Positions 26,784 to 34,777 of a DNA stretch of 64,000 nt are shown here, one piece after another. The notes beneath the pieces are model-generated. The model saw only the letters and a program-made list of their open reading frames with translations, did no database searches and was not told the DNA's origin. Position 1 is the first letter of the stretch. Each line of letters starts with the position of its first letter. The position numbers and the translations under genes are program-made. The DNA comes from Roseomonas fluvialis (GTDB lineage: Bacteria > Pseudomonadota > Alphaproteobacteria > Acetobacterales > Acetobacteraceae), in contig NZ_AP025637.1 of the NCBI RefSeq assembly GCF_022846615.1, positions 5,109,001 to 5,173,000 of the forward strand. The letters run 5' to 3'.

Positions 26784-27364
26784 GCGACACACCCGCCCCG
26801 CCGGCGCGGCCGCGCCGCTGGATGCTCTATGCGCCGCTCGGCTTCGCCGCGGCCGCCGGCGCCGGCTTCTACGCCATGCTGCGCGGCCTGCAGACCGGCG
26901 AATACGACCCGCGCGGCGTGCCTTCGGCACTGCTCGGGCAACCTGTGCCCGACTTCAGCCTGCCGCCCGTCGAAGCCACCGGCCTTCCGGCTCTCAGCGC
27001 CGCCGACCTGCGCGGCCCCCTGCCGGCCCCCGTCATCGTGAACTTCTGGGCCTCCTGGTGCGTGCCCTGCATCGTCGAACACCCGCAACTCATGCGCCTG
27101 CACCGCGACGGCATCCCCGTTCTCGGCATCAACTACAAGGACCGCCCGGCCGACGGCGCCGCCTTCCTGACACGCCACGGCAACCCTTTCGCAAAACTCG
27201 GCCGCGACGAACCCGGCCGCATCGCCATCGACTGGGGCGTCTACGGCGTGCCCGAAACCTACCTGGTCGACCGCCAAGGCCTGATCCGCTGGCGCTTCGC
27301 CGGCCCGATCACCCCAGACGTGCTGGACCGGGACCTGAGGCCACTGCTGCGGAGGTATGCGTGA
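26780..27364 (+). CDS. ccmG: Thiol:disulfide interchange protein CcmG/DsbE
   Basis: Periplasmic, membrane-anchored thioredoxin-fold reductase of 194 residues that keeps apocytochrome c cysteines reduced. One N-terminal helix (about 15-33), then the thioredoxin domain with the active site WASWCVPC (Cys94, Cys97), the GINYKD insertion typical of CcmG, and cis-Pro in GVYGVPETYLVD. ATG 26780 overlaps the ccmF stop; its stop overlaps the ccmH GTG (GTGA). Confidence 0.95.
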   Translation: MSDTPAPPARPRRWMLYAPLGFAAAAGAGFYAMLRGLQTGEYDPRGVPSALLGQPVPDFSLPPVEATGLPALSAADLRGPLPAPVIVNFWASWCVPCIVEHPQLMRLHRDGIPVLGINYKDRPADGAAFLTRHGNPFAKLGRDEPGRIAIDWGVYGVPETYLVDRQGLIRWRFAGPITPDVLDRDLRPLLRRYA

Positions 27365-28080
27365 GCGCGGTCAGGGCGCTCGGGGCGGGCTCTGCCCTCC
27401 CCGGAACCCCACCCGCCAAGGGCCTAAGGGCCCCTGGACCCCTCGACTTGATCGGGGAGATTGGGGAGGGGCATGGCATGCCCACAGGGCAGGGCGGCGC
27501 CGACGATGCCTATCCCCAATCTCCCCGATTGAAGGCCCGTGGATCCGAGGGGCCGTTGCCCCTTGGTGGGGGGAGGTCCGGAGGGGGGCAAAGCCCCTCT
27601 CCGTCCGCCCTGCCCCGCCTCATCGCAACCCTCCCGCTGCTCTGGGCCTTGGCCGGTCCGGCCACCGCGGCCGTGGGTCGGCCGGAGGATCGTCTGCCGG
27701 ATCCGGTGCTTGAGCTGCGTGCCCAGGAGATCGGGCGTGAGTTGCGCTGCATGGTTTGTCAGAACCAGTCCATCGAGGACAGTGATGCGGATTTGGCGCG
27801 TGATTTGCGGCGGATCGTGCGCGAGCGGATCGTGGCGGGGGATGATCCGCCGGCGGTGATGCGCTTCGTCCATGCGCGTTATGGCGATTTTGTCCTGTTG
27901 CGGCCGCCCTTCAACCCGGTGACGGCGTTGTTGTGGGCCATGCCGTTGATTGCGGTGGGTGGTGGTTTGGCGGTGATCATCCTGCGGCGCCGGCGTGCGC
28001 AGGCGGGGGTCGAACCGGTGCCGTTGAGCGAGGCGGAGCGTCGGCGGCTGGCTGAGCTGGAGCGTGGCGGCGGCGCATGA
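27361..28080 (+). CDS. ccmH: Cytochrome c maturation protein CcmH with repeat-derived N-terminal extension
   Basis: Periplasmic thiol-reducing subunit of the heme lyase. From GTG 27361 the frame encodes 239 residues. Residues 84-104 look like the true signal peptide (LPRLIATLPLLWALAGPATAA); the reactive motif LRCMVCQNQS places Cys130 and Cys133, followed by the three-helix CcmH domain and a C-terminal membrane helix (NPVTALLWAMPLIAVGGGLAVIIL). The first roughly 83 residues are encoded by a multi-hairpin repeat (copy B). No ATG/GTG/TTG start lies directly before the signal peptide; ATG 27478 is the only nearer one. The stop overlaps ccmI. Confidence 0.9.
   Translation: MSAVRALGAGSALPGTPPAKGLRAPGPLDLIGEIGEGHGMPTGQGGADDAYPQSPRLKARGSEGPLPLGGGRSGGGQSPSPSALPRLIATLPLLWALAGPATAAVGRPEDRLPDPVLELRAQEIGRELRCMVCQNQSIEDSDADLARDLRRIVRERIVAGDDPPAVMRFVHARYGDFVLLRPPFNPVTALLWAMPLIAVGGGLAVIILRRRRAQAGVEPVPLSEAERRRLAELERGGGA
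27376..27603 (+). repeat. Multi-hairpin element, copy B, inside the ccmH frame
   Basis: Starts 12 bases after the ccmG stop. Hairpin near 27382-27402, second hairpin near 27417-27438 (one mismatch), central stem 27451-27473 with 27507-27529 (21 of 23 pairs), third hairpin 27545-27566, GGTCCGGAGGGG spacer and terminal hairpin 27581-27602. It has the same order of parts as the other four copies but the most diverged primary sequence, and it stays open in the ccmH frame. Confidence 0.8.
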
Positions 28081-28874
28081 CCTCCTGGATTCCGTTGGTG
28101 CTTCTCGCGCTTGCCGCGTTGTTGCCGCTTGGCGCAGCGGTGTTGCGCCCGGCTGCAGCGCGCGGGCGGCGCGAGGCCGATGTGGCGCTGTATCGCGCGC
28201 AGCTCGATGAACTGGATCGCGAGCACGAGGCCGGCCGGCTCGACGAGGCCGGCCACCGTGCCGCGCGGATCGAGGTACAGCGCCGCCTGATCGCCGCGGC
28301 CGACCAGGCGGAGGAAGCCGCGACCAAGCGCAGCCCGGCGCTGCTGGTGGCGATCCTGCCGTTGCTGGGCGCGGCGGGCTTCGGGATCTACCTGCTGCGC
28401 GGGTCGCCCGGCATGCCGTCGGCGCCGTACCAGGTGCGGGCGGAGGCTGCGGCGCGCGACGACCAGGTCCTGTCGGCGGTGCGCGCGCGGATCGAGGCGC
28501 TCGACCAACGCAGCGACCAGGCGCGGCAGGGCTGGGTGCTGCTGGGCAATGCCGAGCGTGGCCGCGGCAACCCCGAGGCCGCGATCGCCGCCTGGACCCG
28601 TGCGCTCGATATCCGCTTCGAGGCCGAACTGGCTGGCGACATCGCGGAGATGGAGATCGCGCGCGGGTCGCCCGCGGCCGCCGCGCCATGGCTCACGCGC
28701 GCGCTGGCGGCGGAACCCGGCGACCCACGGTTCCGCTTCCTGGCCGGCCTGGCCGAGGCCGAGAGCGGCCGCCCGGCCAATGCGCGCAACCTGTGGCAGG
28801 CGCTACTGGCGGAAACCCCGCCGGATGCGCCCTGGCGCGGGCTGCTGGAACGTCGGCTCAGCGCGCTGCCCTGA
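28077..28874 (+). CDS. ccmI: Cytochrome c maturation protein CcmI (TPR)
   Basis: Chaperone for apocytochrome c in the heme lyase. The 265-residue protein has an N-terminal membrane helix (WIPLVLLALAALLPLGAAVL), the conserved cytoplasmic segment ADVALYRAQLDELDREHEAGRLDEAGHRAARIEVQRRL split over two lines of helix, a second helix near 85-105, and a C-terminal region with tetratricopeptide-like repeats (about 140-255). ATG 28077 overlaps the ccmH stop. Its 3' end overlaps the convergent hydrolase gene by 17 bases. Confidence 0.9.
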   Translation: MTSWIPLVLLALAALLPLGAAVLRPAAARGRREADVALYRAQLDELDREHEAGRLDEAGHRAARIEVQRRLIAAADQAEEAATKRSPALLVAILPLLGAAGFGIYLLRGSPGMPSAPYQVRAEAAARDDQVLSAVRARIEALDQRSDQARQGWVLLGNAERGRGNPEAAIAAWTRALDIRFEAELAGDIAEMEIARGSPAAAAPWLTRALAAEPGDPRFRFLAGLAEAESGRPANARNLWQALLAETPPDAPWRGLLERRLSALP

Positions 28875-29610
28875 CGGGCAGGGCGGGCGGCAGGGGAAGG
28901 CGCGGCGGCGCGGGACCTGTCGGCGGCCCGGCCGCCACCGCTGCGCCAGCCCCGGTGACAGCGTCCGGCGCGACAGTCCGCGCGTGAGGCGCAGCGGCAG
29001 GCCGCGGCGCCGGCGCCATCGCCACCTCCTCCATCGCCGCCAGCACTTCGGCGTGCAGCACGGCGTTCTTGTCGATCGACAGGTGGCTTTCGTCGTTCAC
29101 TTGGCGGTTGTCGATCCGTCCATCGAAGCCGGGGCCTGGTGACAGGCGCCGCGCGTAAGTGTCGCGGTCCTGGTGGAAGTTCAGCACGCGCTTCGGCCCC
29201 GGTGGTACCGCCAGCACCCAGGACGGGTCGAAGGTGACCAGCAGGTCGACCGGCACGCCGGCCGCGCCCAGCCGCCCCGCCAGCTGGATGGCGTCGTCCG
29301 CGCCAAAGGAATGCCCCACCACCGCGAGCGGCCGCGGCACCGTCCCGGCCAGGGCCTCGCGCGCCGTACGGTCGGCCAGCCCGCGCCATTCGGCATGGTT
29401 GTGCACCGTCGCGTCGAAGCCCGCCTGGCGCAGCGCGAGCGTCAGCGTGGTCATGCCGGTCGAGAAGATGTTGAGCAGCCCGCGCAGCAGCAGCACGCGG
29501 CCGCGCGGCGCCTGCGGCAGGGGCGGCACGGGCGTTGGCGCGCAGGCGGCGAACGCGGGGAGAAGCGCCAGGGCCATGCGGCGCTGGAAGGGCGAAGGCT
29601 CAGGGGTCAT
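28858..29610 (-). CDS. Alpha/beta hydrolase-like exported protein, paralogue 1
   Basis: A 250-residue protein with a short export signal (MALALLPAFAACAP; Cys23 might be lipidated, but the lipobox is weak), then an alpha/beta hydrolase fold: RGRVLLLRGLLNIFSTG as the first strand and oxyanion loop, and the nucleophile elbow GHSFG with Ser101. TFDPS and a late His (NDESHLSIDK) could complete a triad. The C-terminal 60 residues are an Ala/Pro-rich tail. It is clearly related to the neighbour at 29896-30525. Substrate unknown. Confidence 0.75.
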   Translation of the reverse strand: MTPEPSPFQRRMALALLPAFAACAPTPVPPLPQAPRGRVLLLRGLLNIFSTGMTTLTLALRQAGFDATVHNHAEWRGLADRTAREALAGTVPRPLAVVGHSFGADDAIQLAGRLGAAGVPVDLLVTFDPSWVLAVPPGPKRVLNFHQDRDTYARRLSPGPGFDGRIDNRQVNDESHLSIDKNAVLHAEVLAAMEEVAMAPAPRPAAAPHARTVAPDAVTGAGAAVAAGPPTGPAPPRLPLPPALPVRAAR

Positions 29611-29895
29611 GGTCGCAGTGGGACATGAAGCCGGGCTTTGGCGACAACATGGCAGCGGGCGGCGCCGGGTCCATGCAGCGGTCCCGCTGCACAGGCAGGG
29701 CCGGCGTGGCGTGGGTGCCAGACCGACGGTACGAGCGCTCGATGCGCGCCGAGCGCGCGAACGGCTGCCGCGCGCCGTCGCGCGACGCCAAGGCCGCCGA
29801 AGGCCTTCGCGTCATGCCGATGGCGTGCCTCCGGCACGATGCGTCCGAGGGGCGGAACACCCGAAACCATCGGTCGATGAAATCGGCGGTTGGCG
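29611..29895. other. Gap between the paralogous hydrolase genes
   Basis: No supported gene. Contains the CGTGCC-TCC-GGCACG hairpin (29824-29838) within a block (29820-29873) related to 7302-7345 in reverse orientation. Confidence 0.5.
29824..29838. repeat. CGTGCC-N3-GGCACG hairpin, copy 3
   Basis: Perfect 6-bp stem, loop TCC. On the minus strand it is preceded by CCCCTCGGACGCAT, which matches CCCTCAGACGCGT before copy 1. Confidence 0.55.
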
Positions 29896-30525
29896 TCAGG
29901 CCGCGCGGCGTGGCGCGCGGCGCGGCGGCGCCACCGGATGCGTGGCGTCCAGCAGCGCCACCACTTCGCGGTGCAGGGCCGGGTCCTTGTCGATGGTGAA
30001 GTGGTTGTCGCCGCGCACGGGCCGGTTCTCGAGCACGCCGGAAAAGCCGCGCGCGGCGGTCAGGCGCCCACCGCCCCACAGGTCGGATTGCTGGAAGTAG
30101 TTGCGCACCAGCGCGGGGCCGCGCTGCACGTCGCGCACCAGCACCGGGTCGAAGGTGACCACCACGTCCATCATGCCGGTGGCCTGGCCGAAGCGCGCGG
30201 CGAGGCGGATCGCGTCATCGGCGCCGAGCGAATGGCCGACCACCGCGAAGGGCCGCGGCAGCGTCCCGGCGCGTGCGAGGCGCAGCGCCTCGTCGGCCTG
30301 CGCGCTCCAGTCGAGGTGGTTGAACACCTCGGCGTCATAGCCATCGCGGCGCAGCGTCTCCTCGAGTTCGTCGATGCCGGTCGAAAACACATTCGCGAGC
30401 CCGCGCAGCAACACGACGCGCCCGCGCGGCGGGCCGGCCAGCGGGATTTCGTTGTCGCCGCCGGCGCAAGCGGCAGCGGTTGCGGCAAAGCCCAGCAGGG
30501 CTGTGCGTCGGGTCGGGTGCGGCAT
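29896..30525 (-). CDS. Alpha/beta hydrolase-like lipoprotein, paralogue 2
   Basis: A 209-residue protein starting at ATG 30525, 5 bases after the stop of the upstream methyltransferase gene. MPHPTRRTALLGFAATAAAC has a Tat-like RR and ends in a good lipobox (Cys20). The domain matches paralogue 1: RGRVVLLRGLANVFSTG, NHLDW, AGTLPRPFAVVGHSLGADDAI with Ser99, TFDPVLV and NHFTIDKD. The shared NxFSTG and GHSxGADDAI blocks set the pair apart from ordinary lipases. A tandem duplication is likely. Function unknown. Confidence 0.78.
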   Translation of the reverse strand: MPHPTRRTALLGFAATAAACAGGDNEIPLAGPPRGRVVLLRGLANVFSTGIDELEETLRRDGYDAEVFNHLDWSAQADEALRLARAGTLPRPFAVVGHSLGADDAIRLAARFGQATGMMDVVVTFDPVLVRDVQRGPALVRNYFQQSDLWGGGRLTAARGFSGVLENRPVRGDNHFTIDKDPALHREVVALLDATHPVAPPRRAPRRAA

Positions 30526-30530
30526 GGCGG

Positions 30531-31130
30531 TCAGCGGGCTCTCGGCGGCGGGGCGAAGGGGATGATGCGCGGCGTGCGCGCTGCGTAGGAATTCCATTCG
30601 GAGCCGAAGGTTTCACGCATCAAGGCTTCCTCGCGCCCGACACGCAGCAGGTAAAGCGTGCCGAAGCCGATGATCCCGGCCGGGCCGGCCAGCCAGTTCT
30701 GCAGCGTCAGGGATTGCGCGATCGCCCACATCCAGAAGGCCGTGTACATCGGATGGCGAACGAAACGATAGACCCCGCCGGTGACGAGCGAGTGTTCGGC
30801 CCGCACCGCCAACGTGACCGACCAGTTGCGCCCGAGCGCCTTGTGCGTGGCGTAGAACAGGCCCAGCGCCGCGACGAACAGCAGCAGCCCCGCGATGGCG
30901 CGCACGGGCGAGAACGCCTGGTCCAGCGCCGCCGGGAAGCCGGTCGCGATATAGGCGAAGGGGATGAGCCCGAGGCCGGTGAAGGACACGCCGAGCACCG
31001 CCTTCTCGCGCAGGTCCATCGCGTCGCGCAGCAGGACGTTGCGCTTGGACTTGCGTTCGAAGGGCCGGCGGATCACCCACCACGCCACCATGCACAGGCC
31101 GTGCAGGAGCTTGGCTACGAGCGGCGTCAT
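30531..31130 (-). CDS. Isoprenylcysteine carboxyl methyltransferase-family membrane protein
   Basis: A 199-residue integral membrane protein with about five helices and the family motif VTGGVYRFVRHPMYTAFW followed by the C-terminal RVGREEALMRETFGSEWNSYAARTPR. This RHPxY...E-E-x-Y pattern binds S-adenosylmethionine in ICMT/PEMT-like enzymes. In bacteria the acceptor is usually unknown, with phospholipid or small hydrophobic molecules as candidates. ATG 31130 overlaps the stop of the upstream lipase-like gene (ATGA), so both belong to a leftward operon with the lipoprotein downstream. Confidence 0.82.
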   Translation of the reverse strand: MTPLVAKLLHGLCMVAWWVIRRPFERKSKRNVLLRDAMDLREKAVLGVSFTGLGLIPFAYIATGFPAALDQAFSPVRAIAGLLLFVAALGLFYATHKALGRNWSVTLAVRAEHSLVTGGVYRFVRHPMYTAFWMWAIAQSLTLQNWLAGPAGIIGFGTLYLLRVGREEALMRETFGSEWNSYAARTPRIIPFAPPPRAR

Positions 31131-32320
31131 GCGGCGGCGCCCTGGGGCGCGTGGCGCAGCGCGCCATCGGGGCCGATCAGCATCTCCGGGCTGGGATCCC
31201 GCCCCGCCGCGCCGGGACCGCAGGCCAGCATCCCCCAGTCATAGAAATACCGCCGTCCGTTGCCGGTGACGTAGATGCGGTGCGCGCGCAGCATCGACAG
31301 CCGCACGCGTTTCCAGCCGGTGGCGTCGAGCATCGCACGCGGGTGGATGCGCTCCATCCGCGGCCCGCGCCCGGGCAGGCCGAGCACCGCCACCGGATCG
31401 GCGCGATGGAAGGACACCAGGTCGCGCCGCGAGGTGTATTCCAGCCAGGTCAGGCCCGGCGCGGTCGCGATGCGGGCCACACCCGCGCGCAGCGCCCCCG
31501 CCTGCGGCATCAGCGCGATCTTGAGCAGCGAGGAGCCGAGCCCCACCAGCACCAGGCGCGGCGCCGGGCGCGGCGGATCGGGGTCGTCACGCAGCGCCTG
31601 CGCCAAGGCCTGCGCCAGCAGCACCATGCCGAGGCTGTGGCCGGTCAACACGACCTCGTCCACTGCGCGCGCGCGGCGGGCGGCGGCGATCTCGGTGGCG
31701 AAGCGGGCGATGCGGTCGGCGATATCGGGCCGCGTCCCGGCCGCCAGGTCGCGCGCGAAGGACCAGTCGGCGAACAGATGCCCCAGATGTGCGCGCCGGT
31801 CCGCCAGCAGCACCAGGCCCAGCGCCAGCACGACGCCGAGCACGACCCCTGCCCAGCCGCCCAGCGCCATCCCGGCGAGCAGCCCCGCCGCCAGCGCCCC
31901 ACCCAGCAGTGCGACCGGCAGCGCCACGAACAGCAGGTAGCGCCAATGCGCCGCGCCGTAGCGCACCAGCGTGCCATCCGCCAGCAGCCGTGCCAGCGCC
32001 GCCGCGCCGCGCAGGATGCGCGCGGGCAGCGGCACCGCCAGGTCGCGCGCGATCAGGTCGTCCCAGGCCAGGATGCGGATGTCGGCCTCTGTCGCCCAAT
32101 CGGGGCCGGCCAGGCGGGCGTGGACGGTCCGCACCACGCCATCGGCGGACTCCGTGCCGGCGCCGGTCTCCGCCGCCAGCCCCCAGGTCGCGGCCGTGCG
32201 GTCCAGCGTGCGCGCCAGTCGCCGCTGCTGGGCGACGGCGCTGAGCGGTTCGTAGCCTGGCACGTGCAACACCAGGCGGCGGCGGACCGGCATCAGGGGG
32301 GTGGGCGGCGCGATGCTCAT
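31127..32320 (-). CDS. Membrane-anchored lipase/alpha-beta hydrolase-like protein
   Basis: A 397-residue protein beginning RRRLVLHVPGYEPL (HxPGYE as the oxyanion strand), with two to three hydrophobic segments at about 129-173, then VDEVVLTGHSLG with the presumptive nucleophile Ser229. After that come FHRADPVAVLG and YVTGNGRRYFYDWG. The layout, a hydrolase core split by a membrane hairpin, is unusual but seen in uncharacterised alphaproteobacterial proteins. First gene of the leftward operon with the ICMT-like enzyme and hydrolase paralogues. Substrate unknown. Confidence 0.65.
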   Translation of the reverse strand: MSIAPPTPLMPVRRRLVLHVPGYEPLSAVAQQRRLARTLDRTAATWGLAAETGAGTESADGVVRTVHARLAGPDWATEADIRILAWDDLIARDLAVPLPARILRGAAALARLLADGTLVRYGAAHWRYLLFVALPVALLGGALAAGLLAGMALGGWAGVVLGVVLALGLVLLADRRAHLGHLFADWSFARDLAAGTRPDIADRIARFATEIAAARRARAVDEVVLTGHSLGMVLLAQALAQALRDDPDPPRPAPRLVLVGLGSSLLKIALMPQAGALRAGVARIATAPGLTWLEYTSRRDLVSFHRADPVAVLGLPGRGPRMERIHPRAMLDATGWKRVRLSMLRAHRIYVTGNGRRYFYDWGMLACGPGAAGRDPSPEMLIGPDGALRHAPQGAAA

Positions 32321-32379
32321 CTGGGCTGACCCGTCCCGTGTGGCGGAGGGCGTGTCAATCGGATTCGGTGCCGGGGGCG

Positions 32380-32586
32380 TGGCCGGGGGGCCAGCCCCCC
32401 AGACCCCCCCGCTGGGAGGCTGCGGCCTCCCAGACCGGCGGATTTGATGGGAGGGCTGAGGGACGGGCAGGGCGTGCCCATCATCGCGGGCGCACGCCCT
32501 GCCCGTCCCTCATCCTTCCCCATTCACGGCGGGGTCCGGGGAGGCACTGCCTCCCCGGCGGGGGTCAGGGCGCAGCGCCCCCTGCC
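32380..32586 (-). repeat. Multi-hairpin 3'-UTR element, copy C (after the TlpA-like gene)
   Basis: Reads on the minus strand, starting directly after the stop codon at 32587. In that order: hairpin near 32566-32583, 10-bp hairpin 32536-32558, central stem 32492-32511 with 32458-32477 (20 of 20 pairs), 9-bp hairpin 32412-32433 (CTGGGAGGC type), spacer and G6/C6 hairpin 32385-32400. The linker after the second hairpin (GGACCCCGCCGTGAATGGG) is the same as in copy A. Confidence 0.85.
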
Positions 32587-33189
32587 TTACGCTCCGCGCG
32601 TCGGCGCCTCGGTGGCGCTGCGCCCCACCAGCCGGCGGATAGCGGCGACGAATTCCGGCGCATCCCAGGCGGCGTCGCCTTCCAGCCGCGCGCGTTCCTG
32701 CCCGGCACGGTCCACGATCACGGTGGTGGGTAGGCCGCGCGCGCCGAGGGCGCGTGCCGCCGCGCCGCGCGGGTCGAGCCAGATGCGCAGGGATTGCAGC
32801 CGGGTGCGGTCGTAGAAGGCCTGCACGACCTCGCGCCCGCCGCGGTCTGAGGAGAGCGGCAGGACCTGGATGTTCTCCCGCTCCAGCGTGGCGGCCAGGC
32901 GGTCGAGAGCCGGCATTTCCGCCACGCAGGGCGGGCACCAGGTGGCCCAGAGGTTGATGACCAGCCCTCGCCCCGCGAAGTCCGCGAGGGTGTGGGGGCG
33001 GCCTTCGGCGTTCGTGAAGGACAGTTCGGGCATCGCCGCGACGCCCTCCCGCAGGCGGTTCAGACCGTGCGGGGCGGCCATGGCTGGACGGGCCGGAAGC
33101 CCGGCCTGTATCAGGGTGGCCGTCGCCAGCGCCGAGGCGGCGGCCAGGACGGAACGGCGCGAACGGGACAGCACGAAAGACACCCCCAC
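32587..33189 (-). CDS. TlpA/ResA-like periplasmic thioredoxin-fold protein
   Basis: Exported disulfide reductase-like protein of 200 residues. N-terminal signal ([23 protein letters not shown] ... AMAA), then [29 protein letters not shown] with the redox pair Cys85-Cys88, the TlpA-type insertion, and cis-Pro in [14 protein letters not shown]. The extreme GTG 33189 is only 2 bases from the divergent argH GTG, so the real start may be GTG 33174 (just before the signal). A TlpA-like reductase may assist cytochrome c or oxidase assembly, in line with the nearby ccm operon. Confidence 0.88.
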   Translation of the reverse strand: MGVSFVLSRSRRSVLAAASALATATLIQAGLPARPAMAAPHGLNRLREGVAAMPELSFTNAEGRPHTLADFAGRGLVINLWATWCPPCVAEMPALDRLAATLERENIQVLPLSSDRGGREVVQAFYDRTRLQSLRIWLDPRGAAARALGARGLPTTVIVDRAGQERARLEGDAAWDAPEFVAAIRRLVGRSATEAPTRGA

Positions 33190-33191
33190 AG

Positions 33192-34580
33192 GTGAGCAGC
33201 AACGCCAATCGGCAATGGGGCGGGCGCTTCGCGGAAGGCCCCTCCGCCATCATGGAGGCGATCAATGCCTCGATCGGCTTCGACCGCAAGATGTGGCGGC
33301 AGGACATCCGCGGCTCGCTCGCCCATGCCGCGATGTTGGCGCATGTGGGGATCATCTCGAAGGATGACGAGGCCGATATCCGTCGGGGCCTGACCGACAT
33401 CGCCGCGCGCATCGAGAAGGGGGATTTCCCCTTCGACGAAGCGTTGGAAGACATCCACATGAACGTCGAGGCGCGGCTGTCGGCCGCGATCGGCGATGCG
33501 GGCAAGCGCCTGCACACCGGGCGCAGCCGCAACGACCAGGTGGCGCTGGATGTGCGGCTGTGGGTGCGGGACGCGATCGACGGGCTGTCGGGCCAGATCG
33601 AGGACGTGATGCGCGCCCTGGTGGCCCGCGCCGAGGAACATGCCGGCACGGTGATGCCAGGCTTCACGCACCTGCAGCCGGCGCAGCCGGTCACGCTCGG
33701 GCATCATTTCCTGGCCTATGTCGAAATGCTCTCGCGGGACCTGTCGCGCCTGCGCGACTGCCGCGCGCGGATGAACGAATGCCCTCTGGGCGCGGCGGCG
33801 CTGGCCGGCACGGGCTTCCCGATCGACCGGCACATGACGGCCAAGGCACTGGGCTTCGACGGCCCAACGCGCAACAGCCTGGATTCCGTGGCATCGCGTG
33901 ACTTCGCGGCGGAATTCCTGTTCGCCTGTTCGATGTGCGCCACCCACCTGTCGCGCTTCGCCGAGGAGATCGTGATCTGGACGAACCCCTATTTCGGGTT
34001 CGTGAAACTGTCGGATTCATTCACCACCGGCAGTTCCATCATGCCGCAGAAGCGCAACCCGGACGCGGCGGAGCTGGTGCGCGGCAAGACCGGGCGCGTG
34101 ATCGGCGCGCTGGTCGGGCTGCTGACGGTGATGAAGGGCCTCGCGCTGACCTATTTCAAGGACATGCAGGAGGACAAGGAAGGCGTCTTCGACGCCGCCG
34201 AGACCATGACGCTGGTGCTGGCCGCCACCGCCGGCATGGTGCGCGACCTGAAGCCGGATGTCGGGCGCCTCGCCTCCGCCGCCGGCGCCGGCTTCTCCAC
34301 CGCGACCGACCTCGCGGACTGGCTGGTGCGCGAATTGAAGATGCCCTTCCGCGACGCCCACCACGTCACGGGCGCGCTGGTGCAGAAGGCCGAAGGCCTC
34401 GGCGTCGACCTCGCGGGCCTTACCATCGAGGAAATGCGCGAAGCCGAACCGCGCATCCACGAAGGCGTCTACGATGTGCTGAGCGTCGCGGCCTCGGTGC
34501 GCTCGCGCACGTCGTATGGCGGCACGGCGCCGGCCAATGTCGCGGCCATGGCGGCGGAATGGAAGGCGAAGCTCGCGTGA
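33192..34580 (+). CDS. argH: Argininosuccinate lyase
   Basis: Last step of arginine synthesis: argininosuccinate to arginine and fumarate. The 462-residue length is normal. It has [10 protein letters not shown] at the start, [31 protein letters not shown], and the fumarase/aspartase-superfamily signature [12 protein letters not shown] near residues 278-290, with the catalytic Ser. GTG 33192 is the only in-frame start that keeps the conserved N-terminus. Followed by an overlapping lptM-like lipoprotein gene (GTGA). Confidence 0.96.
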   Translation: MSSNANRQWGGRFAEGPSAIMEAINASIGFDRKMWRQDIRGSLAHAAMLAHVGIISKDDEADIRRGLTDIAARIEKGDFPFDEALEDIHMNVEARLSAAIGDAGKRLHTGRSRNDQVALDVRLWVRDAIDGLSGQIEDVMRALVARAEEHAGTVMPGFTHLQPAQPVTLGHHFLAYVEMLSRDLSRLRDCRARMNECPLGAAALAGTGFPIDRHMTAKALGFDGPTRNSLDSVASRDFAAEFLFACSMCATHLSRFAEEIVIWTNPYFGFVKLSDSFTTGSSIMPQKRNPDAAELVRGKTGRVIGALVGLLTVMKGLALTYFKDMQEDKEGVFDAAETMTLVLAATAGMVRDLKPDVGRLASAAGAGFSTATDLADWLVRELKMPFRDAHHVTGALVQKAEGLGVDLAGLTIEEMREAEPRIHEGVYDVLSVAASVRSRTSYGGTAPANVAAMAAEWKAKLA

Positions 34581-34777
34581 CCCGCGCCCGATCGCCGGAG
34601 GGCGCAGGCGTCGCCGGGCACCGGAACCGCGGATCTGCCGCGCCCGCGGCCTTTCGCGCGGCGTTCGGCGCGCTCGCGCTGATCCTGCTGCTCGGCGCCT
34701 GCGGCAAGGTCGGGCCGGTGCGCCCGCCCGGCCCCGCCGACCAGATCACCTATCCGCGGCTCTATCCGAACCGCTGA
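34577..34777 (+). CDS. LptM-like small lipoprotein
   Basis: A 66-residue lipoprotein. The first 40 residues form an N-region plus signal helix ([19 protein letters not shown]), lipobox LGAC with Cys42, and the LptM/YifL pattern [10 protein letters not shown] directly after it. LptM stabilises the LPS translocon LptDE in E. coli. GTG 34577 overlaps the argH stop. In many proteobacteria this gene sits between argH and lysA; here lysA is missing and a convergent protease gene overlaps its end by 32 bases. The basic N-region is longer than usual. Confidence 0.82.
   Translation: MTRARSPEGAGVAGHRNRGSAAPAAFRAAFGALALILLLGACGKVGPVRPPGPADQITYPRLYPNR

Noticed and set aside
29535-29999. Plus-strand frames between the paralogous hydrolases
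   Set aside because: They overlap coding regions in antisense and include the dispersed hairpin. No signal of selection for protein.
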